From DASQDT01 sp036380435 (lineage in GTDB: Bacteria; Acidobacteriota; Blastocatellia; Pyrinomonadales; Pyrinomonadaceae), in contig DASVES010000134.1 of the NCBI GenBank assembly GCA_036380435.1, positions 1 to 8,290 of the forward strand: a DNA stretch of 8,290 nt, given 5' to 3'. The position numbers and the translations under genes were made by a program. The notes beneath the pieces were generated by a model. It did not search any database. It saw nothing but the letters and a program-made list of their open reading frames with translations, and was not told where the DNA came from. Shown in pieces: positions 1 to 5,335 of this stretch; positions within the stretch are counted from its first letter, which is position 1; every line of letters begins with the position of its first letter.

Positions 1-472
1 CCGCGAATTGCTCGCGCGCACGCGGCCGCGCTCCATCGGCTGGATGAGCGTCGAGAATCCTTACGGGATGAGCAACACGGAGTTCGTCGTGCGCCCTGAC
101 GCCGCCCCGCGCGCCGAGATGGGCTGCCCGCACTTCGCCGGTATCTTCGCCATCGGCGCGGCCGCGGAATACTTTCAGCGTCTCGGCCTCGAACGAATCG
201 AGCGCCGCGTCCTCGCCCTCAACAGATATCTGACCGAACGTCTCGCCGACGCCGGCTGGCGCGTGCTCTCGCCCACGCGCCGCGAGGGCGCGCGCTCAGC
301 CGAAACCCTCGTCGCGATGGCTGAGCCGCGCCGGACGGTCGCCCAACTCGCGCGCCGCGGCGTCGCCGTCACGCTCAAGCCCGAAGGCATCCGCGTCGCC
401 ACACACTTCTTCAACGACGAGACGGACATCGACCGGCTGATCGACGCGCTCGGCGAAATGAAGCGCCCGTGA
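1..472 (+). CDS. Class V PLP-dependent aminotransferase / cysteine-desulfurase-fold enzyme, C-terminal part (5' truncated)
   Basis: The reading frame is open from base 2 and gives 156 visible residues up to TGA at 470-472, so the start and the PLP-lysine region lie outside the window. The visible part matches the small C-terminal domain of class V aminotransferases. A GWMSVENPYG segment is followed by a Pro/His-Phe-Ala-Gly-Ile stretch and a long helix (IFAIGAAAEYFQRLGLERIE). A second helix follows (the RVLALNRYLTERL region), and the end is the typical EGIRVATHFFNDETDIDRLIDAL strand-helix. Family members act on cysteine, selenocysteine, kynurenine or serine-type substrates. The specificity cannot be read from this fragment. 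Its high GC matches most of the window and contrasts with the lower-GC DNA that follows it. The family call is solid; the exact enzyme is open. Confidence 0.8.
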   Translation, partial: RELLARTRPRSIGWMSVENPYGMSNTEFVVRPDAAPRAEMGCPHFAGIFAIGAAAEYFQRLGLERIERRVLALNRYLTERLADAGWRVLSPTRREGARSAETLVAMAEPRRTVAQLARRGVAVTLKPEGIRVATHFFNDETDIDRLIDALGEMKRP

Positions 473-510
473 CTTGACCTGTCGATAAGCAGGTAACGCA
501 GGCAGTTCGA

Positions 511-624
511 ATGCTTGATGAAGTGTTAATTGACACCGTTCCAGACGCTCAGGTATCTTTCCCGATCAAACGCATCGGCGGGGTATTTATCGCACGTGCC
601 CGCGTGCCAGCAACTCAACTGTAG
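511..624 (+). CDS. Possible 37-aa small ORF upstream of the endonuclease
   Basis: ATG at 511 opens 37 codons ending in TAG at 622-624. The composition is protein-like, with a Val/Ile-rich GGVFIARARVP segment, and there is only a weak purine stretch before the ATG. It is in the same frame as the endonuclease that starts at 637, separated by the stop plus four codons. It could be a separate leader peptide, a broken N-terminal extension or chance. I do not recognise the sequence. It lies in the lower-GC island, which suggests it arrived together with the endonuclease gene. Confidence 0.25.
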   Translation: MLDEVLIDTVPDAQVSFPIKRIGGVFIARARVPATQL

Positions 625-636
625 AGCATCAACTTC

Positions 637-1071
637 ATGCGGACCGGGGAGAAGGGAAATCTGAGCGAGGCTAGAATCCTGGCTGCCTTTGTGGCTGCCG
701 GATACTTCGTGTCCATTCCCTTTGGCTCAGGGCACAAGTATGATTTCGTAGTCGATGATTCGACTCGTTTGTTCCGGGTACAATGCAAGACGGGTCGAGT
801 CAAAAACGGATCGCTTATTTTTAACGCTTACAGTCAGTCGGGCAACGGAGCGGTTAAGATGAGTTATCGAGGACTGGCGGACTTGTTTGCCGTTCTCAAA
901 CCTGAAGATGATAAGGTATACTTAATTCCAGTTGATGAAGTTGGGGTGACGGATGTTTCATTGCGGCTCGCTCCGACCTTGAACAAGCAGGCACAGGGGA
1001 TACGGTGGGCAGAGATTTATCTGCTGAAGCCGTTAGTTCTAAGCGGGAGTGGCGCAATGGTAGCGCATTAG
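637..1071 (+). CDS. PD-(D/E)XK endonuclease, group I intron-associated (I-Ssp6803I-like) family
   Basis: This 144-residue protein has the compact PD-(D/E)XK nuclease core. Glu11 lies in the first helix (GNLSEARILAAF), a SIPFG strand follows, Asp36 is in KYDFVVDD, and Gln49-x-Lys51 is in FRVQCKTGR. The usual acidic residue before the Lys is replaced by Gln. An ADLFAVLKPEDDKVYLIPVDE strand-rich half follows. The known relative I-Ssp6803I is about 150 residues, sits in a group I intron of a cyanobacterial tRNA-fMet gene and carries a similar D...QxK site, so this looks full length. An in-frame TAG at 622-624 leaves ATG 637 as the first start; no strong Shine-Dalgarno site is visible. No intron is evident here, and the last 9 codons and the stop lie inside the tRNA-Gly gene. 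A hand count over 661-960 gives about 48% GC, well below the neighbours, which suggests transfer. The fold call is strong; homing activity is inferred. Confidence 0.82.
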   Translation: MRTGEKGNLSEARILAAFVAAGYFVSIPFGSGHKYDFVVDDSTRLFRVQCKTGRVKNGSLIFNAYSQSGNGAVKMSYRGLADLFAVLKPEDDKVYLIPVDEVGVTDVSLRLAPTLNKQAQGIRWAEIYLLKPLVLSGSGAMVAH

Positions 1072-1114
1072 CTTCCCAAGCTAAGGGTTGCGGGTTCGAG
1101 TCCCGTCTCCCGCT
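1043..1114 (+). tRNA. tRNA-Gly (anticodon CCC)
   Basis: A complete 72-base cloverleaf can be drawn. The acceptor stem is GCGGGAG with CTCCCGC (7 bp), the D stem GCGC/GCGC encloses AATGGTA, and the anticodon stem TTAGC/GCTAA holds the loop TTCCCAA with anticodon CCC. The variable loop is 5 bases and the T arm is GCGGG-TTCGAGT-CCCGT. The discriminator is T, usual for bacterial tRNA-Gly. The 3' CCA is not encoded. It reads GGG codons. Its first 29 bases are also the 3' end of the upstream endonuclease reading frame on the same strand, so it is either processed from a shared transcript or transcribed from a promoter inside that gene. I see no convincing promoter there. Confidence 0.97.
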
Positions 1115-1141
1115 TTTAATTTCTGACAGAGCAAAGCTCTC

Positions 1142-1165
1142 ACGGCCGCCTCCACGGGCGGCCGT
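1142..1165 (+). terminator. Hairpin terminator after tRNA-Gly
   Basis: A perfect 9-bp stem, ACGGCCGCC (1142-1150) with GGCGGCCGT (1157-1165), encloses a 6-base loop and is followed by the short T-rich tail TTCTT. A smaller stem AGAGC-AAA-GCTCT (1128-1140) lies just before it. It is placed 28 bases after the tRNA and ahead of the next gene, as expected for the end of the endonuclease/tRNA transcript. The U tract is weak, so termination may be partial. Confidence 0.7.
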
Positions 1166-1269
1166 TCTTGCGTTCGGATGTGTGCATAGTTTGCCTCCGT
1201 CCCGCCTCTGGCATCGCGCTTGCCACTCTTCTCCACAGGCGTTGGGGACTGCTTCATTTCATTACACCT

Positions 1270-1278
1270 AGGAGGTGG
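1270..1278 (+). promoter_or_regulatory. Strong Shine-Dalgarno site that fixes the ATG 1286 start
   Basis: AGGAGGTGG lies 10 bases (from the end of GGAGG) before ATG 1286. The frame is open further upstream, to 1220, but only this start has a ribosome binding site and gives a signal peptide immediately at the N-terminus. Confidence 0.88.
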
Positions 1279-1285
1279 CATCCGA

Positions 1286-1945
1286 ATGAGAAAGTATTTG
1301 TTAACAGGCATTTGCGCGCTTGCTCTTCTGGCCGGTACAGCGTCACAAACTGCGGCACAGCAGGACACCGTCAAGAAGACGGCCGACAAGACCGTCGAGA
1401 AGACGAAGGACGTGGGACAAGAGGTCGGGGACAAGGCGGAGGACGCGAAGGATCAGACGGTGAAGGGCGCCAAGACCGTCGGGCGCAAGACGAAAGACGC
1501 GGGCAAGGAAGCGGCTGACAAGACCGAGGACGCCGCCGGCAAGGTTAAGGACGGCGCCGCGGAAGTCGGCGACAAGGCCGAGGACGTTGGCGATCAGACC
1601 GTGAAGGGCGCGAAGGCTGTCGGCAGCAAGGCGGCTGATAAGGCCGAAGACGTTGGCGACAAGGCCGTCGATGTGACCAAAAAGGGCGTCAACGAGGTTG
1701 GCGACAAGGCCGAGGACGTGGGAGACAAAGCGGCCAAAGGCGCGAGGGTAGCGGGCCGCGGGGCGAAGGCCGTGGGCGCGGAAGCTGCTGATAAGGCCGA
1801 GGACGCCGGTGACGCGACCGTCAAGGGCGCAAAGGCCGTCGGCCACGAAGTCGCGGACAAGGCCGAGGACGCGGGCGACCAGAGCGCGAAGGGCGCCAAG
1901 AAGACCGGCAACTGGTTCAAGCGGGCGTTCAGAAAAATCTTCTAA
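1286..1945 (+). CDS. Secreted LEA-like repeat protein
   Basis: The product has 219 residues. Residues 1-24 form a signal peptide: MRKY, a hydrophobic core LLTGICALALLAG, then a likely cut after QTAA. The only Cys lies inside the hydrophobic core and is not in a lipobox, so it is probably not a lipoprotein. The mature protein is almost entirely Lys, Ala, Asp, Glu, Gly and Val in degenerate repeats built on DKAEDVGDQTVKGAKAVG. DKAED occurs six times and DKTED once. The 11- or 22-residue-like spacing and amphipathic helical character resemble LEA group 3 proteins, which protect membranes and proteins during drying or osmotic stress. The end, NWFKRAFRKIF, is a basic aromatic amphipathic tail that could bind the envelope. 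It has its own Shine-Dalgarno site and is flanked by terminator-like hairpins, so it is probably monocistronic. The LEA-like description is structural analogy; the exact role is unknown. Confidence 0.8.
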   Translation: MRKYLLTGICALALLAGTASQTAAQQDTVKKTADKTVEKTKDVGQEVGDKAEDAKDQTVKGAKTVGRKTKDAGKEAADKTEDAAGKVKDGAAEVGDKAEDVGDQTVKGAKAVGSKAADKAEDVGDKAVDVTKKGVNEVGDKAEDVGDKAAKGARVAGRGAKAVGAEAADKAEDAGDATVKGAKAVGHEVADKAEDAGDQSAKGAKKTGNWFKRAFRKIF

Positions 1946-1964
1946 CGAAGTTAACAACTGAAAT

Positions 1965-2015
1965 CCGTTCGCGACCGCGGCGCCGGTGACGGCCGAACCC
2001 GCGCGTCGCGAGCGG
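1965..2015 (+). terminator. Large stem-loop downstream of the LEA-like gene
   Basis: An 11-bp stem pairs CCGTTCGCGAC (1965-1975) with GTCGCGAGCGG (2005-2015), with one G-T wobble. The 29-base GC-rich loop can fold further. It starts 20 bases after the stop codon and is followed by ATTGCGTTTTG, a weak T tract. It could be a terminator or an mRNA-stabilising 3' structure for the repeat-protein gene. Confidence 0.5.
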
Positions 2016-2100
2016 ATTGCGTTTTGTCGGGGATGTGAAAAGTAAATCCGGGGTTGGACGCCGTCACGGCCTGACTTCTTTTCCAAACGCTTCGACGCAA

Positions 2101-2133
2101 AAGGCGGCCCATTGCTGGGTCGCCTTATTTTTT
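2101..2133 (+). terminator. Rho-independent terminator
   Basis: A 10-bp stem, AAGGCGGCCC (2101-2110) with GGGTCGCCTT (2117-2126) including one G-T wobble, has a 6-base loop and is followed by ATTTTTT. The form is textbook. AAAA precedes the stem, so it could also work on the minus strand. It lies 155 bases past the nearest upstream stop, which leaves a long 3' UTR or a separate small transcript. Confidence 0.85.
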
Positions 2134-2176
2134 GCCCGGCGAAATTTATCGAGCTTCGGCCCGCCGCCGGGCAAGG

Positions 2177-2185
2177 TGCTATACT
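2177..2185 (+). promoter_or_regulatory. Extended -10 promoter for the CxCC protein gene
   Basis: TG-C-TATACT (TG at 2177-2178, hexamer at 2180-2185) matches an extended -10 element. The -35 region is GC-rich and poor, as is usual for extended -10 promoters. It implies a leader of roughly 65 bases before the GTG at 2258. The right arm of an inverted repeat (2165-2172) ends just ahead of it, so a regulator could act there. Confidence 0.55.
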
Positions 2186-2244
2186 CGTCGCGCAAGCGCG
2201 CCAACGGGTGTCTTTCAAGCGTTGAGAATCCTTTAGACACTTGC

Positions 2245-2249
2245 GGAGG
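2245..2249 (+). promoter_or_regulatory. Shine-Dalgarno site supporting the GTG 2258 start
   Basis: GGAGG ends 8 bases before the GTG at 2258. This supports the non-ATG start of the small CxCC protein, whose first in-frame ATG comes far downstream (codon 43) and would remove the cysteine motif. Confidence 0.8.
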
Positions 2250-2257
2250 AGAGACAG

Positions 2258-2554
2258 GTGACCGAGACAAAGAGTTGGACTGTGATCTGCCCCTGCTGTG
2301 AGGCGACGTTAGTGGTCGATGCGCAGACCGGGGCGCTCATCTCGCACGAGGAGAAGGCCAAGCCCCTCGCGTCGTTCGAGGAGATGGCCAAGCAGATGGA
2401 GCGCCAGAAGCAGCTCCGCGAGCAGGTCTTCTCTCAGGAGCTTGGCTCGCAGAAGGATCGCGAGCGCATCCTCGAAGAGAAGTTCCGCGAGGCGTTCAAG
2501 CGCGCCGAGGGCGAGAAGGACAAGCCCTACATCAACCCGCTCGACATGGACTAG
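2258..2554 (+). CDS. Small hypothetical protein with CxCC motif and coiled coil
   Basis: The product has 98 residues with a GTG start. The N-terminus is WTVICPCCEATLVVD with Cys11, Cys13 and Cys14, which looks like half of a zinc ribbon. A single CxxC pair could bind metal only as a dimer or with other ligands. From about residue 38 to 88 the chain is a highly charged Glu/Lys/Arg/Gln helix (EEMAKQMERQKQLREQVF and EEKFREAFKRAEGEK) likely to form a coiled coil. The end YINPLDMD is short and acidic. There is no signal peptide or membrane segment, so it should be cytosolic. I do not recognise a named family. It is a single gene facing the convergent amphi-Trp gene, 118 bases away. Dimerisation through the helix and metal binding by the Cys cluster are inferences. 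Confidence 0.8.
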   Translation: MTETKSWTVICPCCEATLVVDAQTGALISHEEKAKPLASFEEMAKQMERQKQLREQVFSQELGSQKDRERILEEKFREAFKRAEGEKDKPYINPLDMD

Positions 2555-2672
2555 AGGCCACGCCCCGTGCGGCGCATCTCTACCGACGAAACCGAAACGG
2601 TAACTACAAGCGCCGCCCGCGTAGCCTCTTGTCATCGTTCACTTCGCGCCGCATCGAGCGCGGCCCCGCTCT

Positions 2673-2891
2673 TCACTGCTTCTTCCAGCGCAGCTCGATC
2701 TCGACCTCTTCCTCGTCTCCCTCTTTCGCATACTCGAACTCGACGGTCGCGTAAGGCGGAACATAGACGCGCTCGCCCGCGATTTGAATTTCAAAAGTCT
2801 TCTCTTCTTCCAGTGCGTCGGCCAACCGCCGCAGCTTGGCGACCACTTCCTTGTTCGAGTAAGACTTCTCCACATCCTTATCACTGCCCAT
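2673..2891 (-). CDS. Amphi-Trp domain-containing protein
   Basis: This 72-residue protein matches the small amphi-Trp domain. A helical N-terminal half (YSNKEVVAKLRRLADALEE) is followed by two amphipathic strands (TFEIQIAGERVYVPP and ATVEFEYAKEGDEEEVEIELRW) with the conserved Trp near the end (Trp69). The family is widespread in bacteria and archaea and its role is not established. The start is well supported: on the minus strand GGGAGGTGA (2895-2903) lies just before the ATG. The gene stands alone, about 230 bases downstream of the peptidase-hydrolase stop, and converges on the CxCC gene. The long palindrome 2944-3088 lies just upstream of it. The protein is strongly acidic and probably cytosolic. 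Confidence 0.88.
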   Translation of the reverse strand: MGSDKDVEKSYSNKEVVAKLRRLADALEEEKTFEIQIAGERVYVPPYATVEFEYAKEGDEEEVEIELRWKKQ

Positions 2892-2943
2892 CGTTCACCT
2901 CCCGAGAATTAAAGCTGTATCGAACTAATCGAACTAGAACGAC

Positions 2944-3088
2944 TTTTACTTGAGTGAAAGGGAAATAGATTCACCGCAAGAGGCGCGGAGGGCGCGGAGT
3001 TCGCGCCGAGGGTTGAATCACTCTCTGCGTGAACTCTGCGCCCCCTGCGCCTCCGCGGTGAATCTACTTGGGCTATACTCAAGTGAAA
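2944..3088. repeat. 145-bp palindromic hairpin element
   Basis: The two halves are near-perfect reverse complements. The outer arms are TTTTACTTGAGT (2944-2955) and ACTCAAGTGAAA (3077-3088). The inner arms begin TAGATTCACCGC and continue through GAGGCGC, GGGCGC, GAGTTC and CGC.GAG motifs, with a few mismatches and one single-base indel. The turn is near 3011-3022. It has no coding capacity. It resembles dispersed MITE- or REP-like hairpins built of GGCGCAGAG-type runs in GC-rich genomes. It fills the gap between the peptidase-hydrolase 3' end and the amphi-Trp gene, where it could end transcription from the right. Dispersal is inferred, since only one copy is in view. Confidence 0.85.
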
Positions 3089-3119
3089 TTAGATAGCGTG
3101 CGTGCGCCGCCCGCCCCTT

Positions 3120-5231
3120 TCAGTATTGCAGGTCGCGAATCTTAAAGGCGCGTTTCGGCTTGTTGCTGCCGACGATGCGCCGGAGGATGGAGTTGAGCGT
3201 GTCCACGTCGGTGTCGAAACCGGTGTGCGACTCGGCGCGGGAGGTGCTGCGTGGGCCGCCGTCACGGCCTGCGATGACGAGGCTCGGCTCGCCGTCCACG
3301 CTCTTGCGGAAGAGCCGGTTCATTTCCATGTCCGTGTGCTCGCTCCTGGTGTCGCCGCCGGTGCTGACGAAGCGCTGCATGCCGAGCAGCGGCGTGTTGC
3401 GGTCGCCCTCGAAGGCGTTGCTGATGAGGAAGAGGAGCGATTTGCCGTAGGGGCCGACATCGTCGTCGCGCTCGCCGACCTCGCTCTGGATGTAGAGCGA
3501 CGGGTGAGGGCAGGCGCCTTCCTCGACGAACGGGAGGACTTCTTCGCGGAAGAGATTGACCGTCATGGCCGGGGCCATCAGGTGCAGGCTCTTGAAACCG
3601 ACGCCGAGGCCGGCGAGATGCCGGACGGCGTGGGCCGCGAAGATCGAGCCGATGCTGTGGGCGACGACGTGCAGCTCCCACGACTCGCGCCGGTTCGCCG
3701 AGACCTTGCCGAGCGCGGTCTTCGCGTGCTCGACGAGGAGCTGCATGGCGCCGCGGCCGTCCGGCGAGTCCGAGGCGAGCCGCGCGTTCTCCTTCACCTC
3801 GCGCCAGAGCTGGCTGCCGCGGGAGGCCACCGTCAGCTCGAAGGTGTCGTCGCGCACGTCGAGCGAGCCGCCGCGCACGCGCCGCAGCCAGTCGGCCGTC
3901 TTGCCCTCGTCGCGCTCGCCGACGAGGGTCTCTTTCAGGAGCTTCTGCCACGAGTCCATCACGCCCGACTCCCACATGATGTTGACGGGGTAGACCTCGT
4001 TCTTCAGCATCACGTCGCGGAAGGCGATGATGCGTTGGGCGAGGCGGTCTTCGTTCTGGAAGCCGCTGTGGAGGTAGAGCATCAAGCGGCGCTTCTTCCA
4101 GTCCTTGGCCGCCTCGGGGATGGAGTCGGTGAAGAGGCGTTCGATATCCTGCTCGGTCGTCCAGTAGCGGCCGGAGGTGGAGAGCTGGCCGTCGGGGCCG
4201 ACATCCACGGTGTAGGGTCGGATGTCGCTTAAGGGGACGACGCTGGCCGACCCCTGAAGTCCCTCGGTCTGGGCCTCGGGTTGTAGCTCCGGGTGCTTCC
4301 AGATGCTCAGGCGGACGGGGACGCCAACCTGTGCGACCCACACGTCGGTGGCGTGGAGCATGTAGTCTTCGTAGGGGAGGAGCGCGAAGCCGCCCGCGCC
4401 CCACGTGTCGCCCCAGGAGTTTTGGACGATGAAGCCCTCGCTGGTATAGCCGACGAGGGCGATGGCGTGTCCAGACGTCGGGCCGTCAACGCGCTTGATG
4501 ACGGGGATGCCCTGCTTGGCGACGAGCGGGTTTTTGACGCCGTCGAGTTTCACGTAATCGTCGCCGAAGTTGGACCAGCCATCATGCACCTGGATGGTGC
4601 AGTAGATGATGCCGACCTCGCCCAGAGCTGCGTGCATGTCGCGAATCTGGCGGTGCAGGATGCGGAAGTAAGCGCCGCCGGGCGTGTTTTGCCCCTCGCG
4701 CGCGATGTCGGGGGTGAGGTGGCGCGCGCCGTGGCGCGACGGTGGCCACGTCTCTGACTCGCAGACGCCGTGCGCCAACCAGCCTTTCATCGCGCCGCGC
4801 GCCGAGGAGCCGGAATAATTCTCGCGCGGCCACTGGTCGTAGCGGCGGGCCATCTCGTAGAGCATGCGCGGGCTGACGAGCCGGCCGAGTCCGCGCGAGT
4901 GGAGGAGGAAGTTGATGACGGCGGCGAGCGCGAACCCGCAGCAGGCGCCCTCCTGCCCCTGGTCGAGGATGGCCGGCACGTTGTCGATGTTGACGATCTG
5001 ATCTGGGAGTGGTGCAAGCGACGGGTTGTAGAACATGTCGCGGATGTCGATGCGGTCGGGGTGCGCGTCGAGGCGACGCCGACCTTTGCGCTCGACCTGC
5101 GTATCTTCGTCCCTCTCGCGCCGTGAACGCGCGGGCGGGTGTGTGGTCTTCGGCGTGTCGCTGCGGGAGTCGCCCGCGGGGGATTCCAATACGGTGCGCT
5201 GACTGCGCTGACTCTTCTTGCTGGACGGCAT
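3120..5231 (-). CDS. Papain-like (C1) cysteine peptidase fused to an alpha/beta hydrolase
   Basis: The product has 703 residues. Residues 1-65 are basic, polar and probably disordered, with no signal peptide. Residues about 75-305 are a C1 peptidase: DQGQEGACCGFA gives oxyanion Gln91 and nucleophile Cys97, SGHAIALVGY gives His255 and VQNSWGDTWGAGGF gives Asn271, so the catalytic set is complete. The Cys three residues before the papain nucleophile, which forms a disulfide there, is Glu94 here, consistent with a cytosolic enzyme. After a linker, residues about 380-675 look like an alpha/beta hydrolase. There is a LMLYLHSGF strand-turn, VVAHSIGS with candidate nucleophile Ser526 (a GxSxG elbow with the first Gly replaced by Ala), LHLMAPAM, and candidate His669. 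Substrates are unknown. A Shine-Dalgarno AAAGGA lies 6 bases before the ATG and a strong promoter lies at 5336-5365, so it is a separate transcription unit. The peptidase call is strong and the hydrolase call moderate. Confidence 0.88.
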   Translation of the reverse strand: MPSSKKSQRSQRTVLESPAGDSRSDTPKTTHPPARSRRERDEDTQVERKGRRRLDAHPDRIDIRDMFYNPSLAPLPDQIVNIDNVPAILDQGQEGACCGFALAAVINFLLHSRGLGRLVSPRMLYEMARRYDQWPRENYSGSSARGAMKGWLAHGVCESETWPPSRHGARHLTPDIAREGQNTPGGAYFRILHRQIRDMHAALGEVGIIYCTIQVHDGWSNFGDDYVKLDGVKNPLVAKQGIPVIKRVDGPTSGHAIALVGYTSEGFIVQNSWGDTWGAGGFALLPYEDYMLHATDVWVAQVGVPVRLSIWKHPELQPEAQTEGLQGSASVVPLSDIRPYTVDVGPDGQLSTSGRYWTTEQDIERLFTDSIPEAAKDWKKRRLMLYLHSGFQNEDRLAQRIIAFRDVMLKNEVYPVNIMWESGVMDSWQKLLKETLVGERDEGKTADWLRRVRGGSLDVRDDTFELTVASRGSQLWREVKENARLASDSPDGRGAMQLLVEHAKTALGKVSANRRESWELHVVAHSIGSIFAAHAVRHLAGLGVGFKSLHLMAPAMTVNLFREEVLPFVEEGACPHPSLYIQSEVGERDDDVGPYGKSLLFLISNAFEGDRNTPLLGMQRFVSTGGDTRSEHTDMEMNRLFRKSVDGEPSLVIAGRDGGPRSTSRAESHTGFDTDVDTLNSILRRIVGSNKPKRAFKIRDLQY

Positions 5232-5279
5232 GAGAATTCCTTTCGGCGCGCGGGGGCGGTTGGACTGAGGAAGGCGGCT

Positions 5280-5307
5280 CGCACTGCCCGCGCGCGCGGG
5301 CGGTGCG
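5280..5307. promoter_or_regulatory. 28-bp GC palindrome in the 5' leader of the peptidase-hydrolase gene
   Basis: The 14-bp arms CGCACTGCCCGCGC and GCGCGGGCGGTGCG are complementary with one G-T wobble and no spacer. It lies between the promoter (5336-5365) and the ribosome site (5238-5243). It could be an operator for a dimeric regulator or an mRNA leader hairpin. It has no T tract, so a simple terminator for hemL is less likely. Confidence 0.55.
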
Positions 5308-5335
5308 ACAAATGGCCCTTCAGAAAGCGTCTGCG

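Larger units (their letters stand above)
1946..2257. other. 312-base intergenic stretch, no gene seen
   Basis: It holds two stem-loops (1965-2015 and 2101-2133), an inverted repeat with 8-bp arms (2134-2141 and 2165-2172), and an extended -10 promoter near 2177-2185. Reading frames crossing it on both strands lack ribosome sites and protein-like composition. The part between the two stem-loops (2016-2100) is unexplained. Confidence 0.6.

Noticed and set aside
506..512. TTCGAAT resembling a tRNA T-loop, possible att site or tRNA relic left of the island
   Set aside because: The flanking bases do not form a T stem and no further match to the tRNA-Gly 3' end was found.
1043..1114. Group I intron interrupting the tRNA-Gly gene
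   Set aside because: The tRNA folds contiguously over 72 bases with all arms intact and no split or second exon upstream.
1286..1345. Lipobox in the LEA-like protein signal sequence
   Set aside because: The only Cys (residue 10) is preceded by Thr-Gly-Ile and lies inside the hydrophobic core, unlike a lipobox. A signal peptidase I site follows later.
1400..1910. Regular repeats that might suggest a CRISPR array or satellite DNA
   Set aside because: The repeats are degenerate, codon-phased and encode DKAED-type peptide repeats. There are no identical repeats with unique spacers.
1343..2218. 291-codon minus-strand frame opposite the LEA-like gene
   Set aside because: The repeated low-complexity codons of the plus-strand gene keep the opposite frame open. 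The plus strand has the signal peptide and Shine-Dalgarno site.
2908..2913. TTTAAT (minus strand) as a -10 box for the amphi-Trp gene
   Set aside because: It would start transcription inside the Shine-Dalgarno site, and there is no -35 at the right spacing.
3102..4232. Long plus-strand open frame opposite the peptidase-hydrolase gene
   Set aside because: It mirrors a strongly supported minus-strand gene with catalytic motifs. Its Ala/Val/Glu/Arg-rich translation is typical of an antisense frame in GC-rich DNA, and it has no ribosome site.
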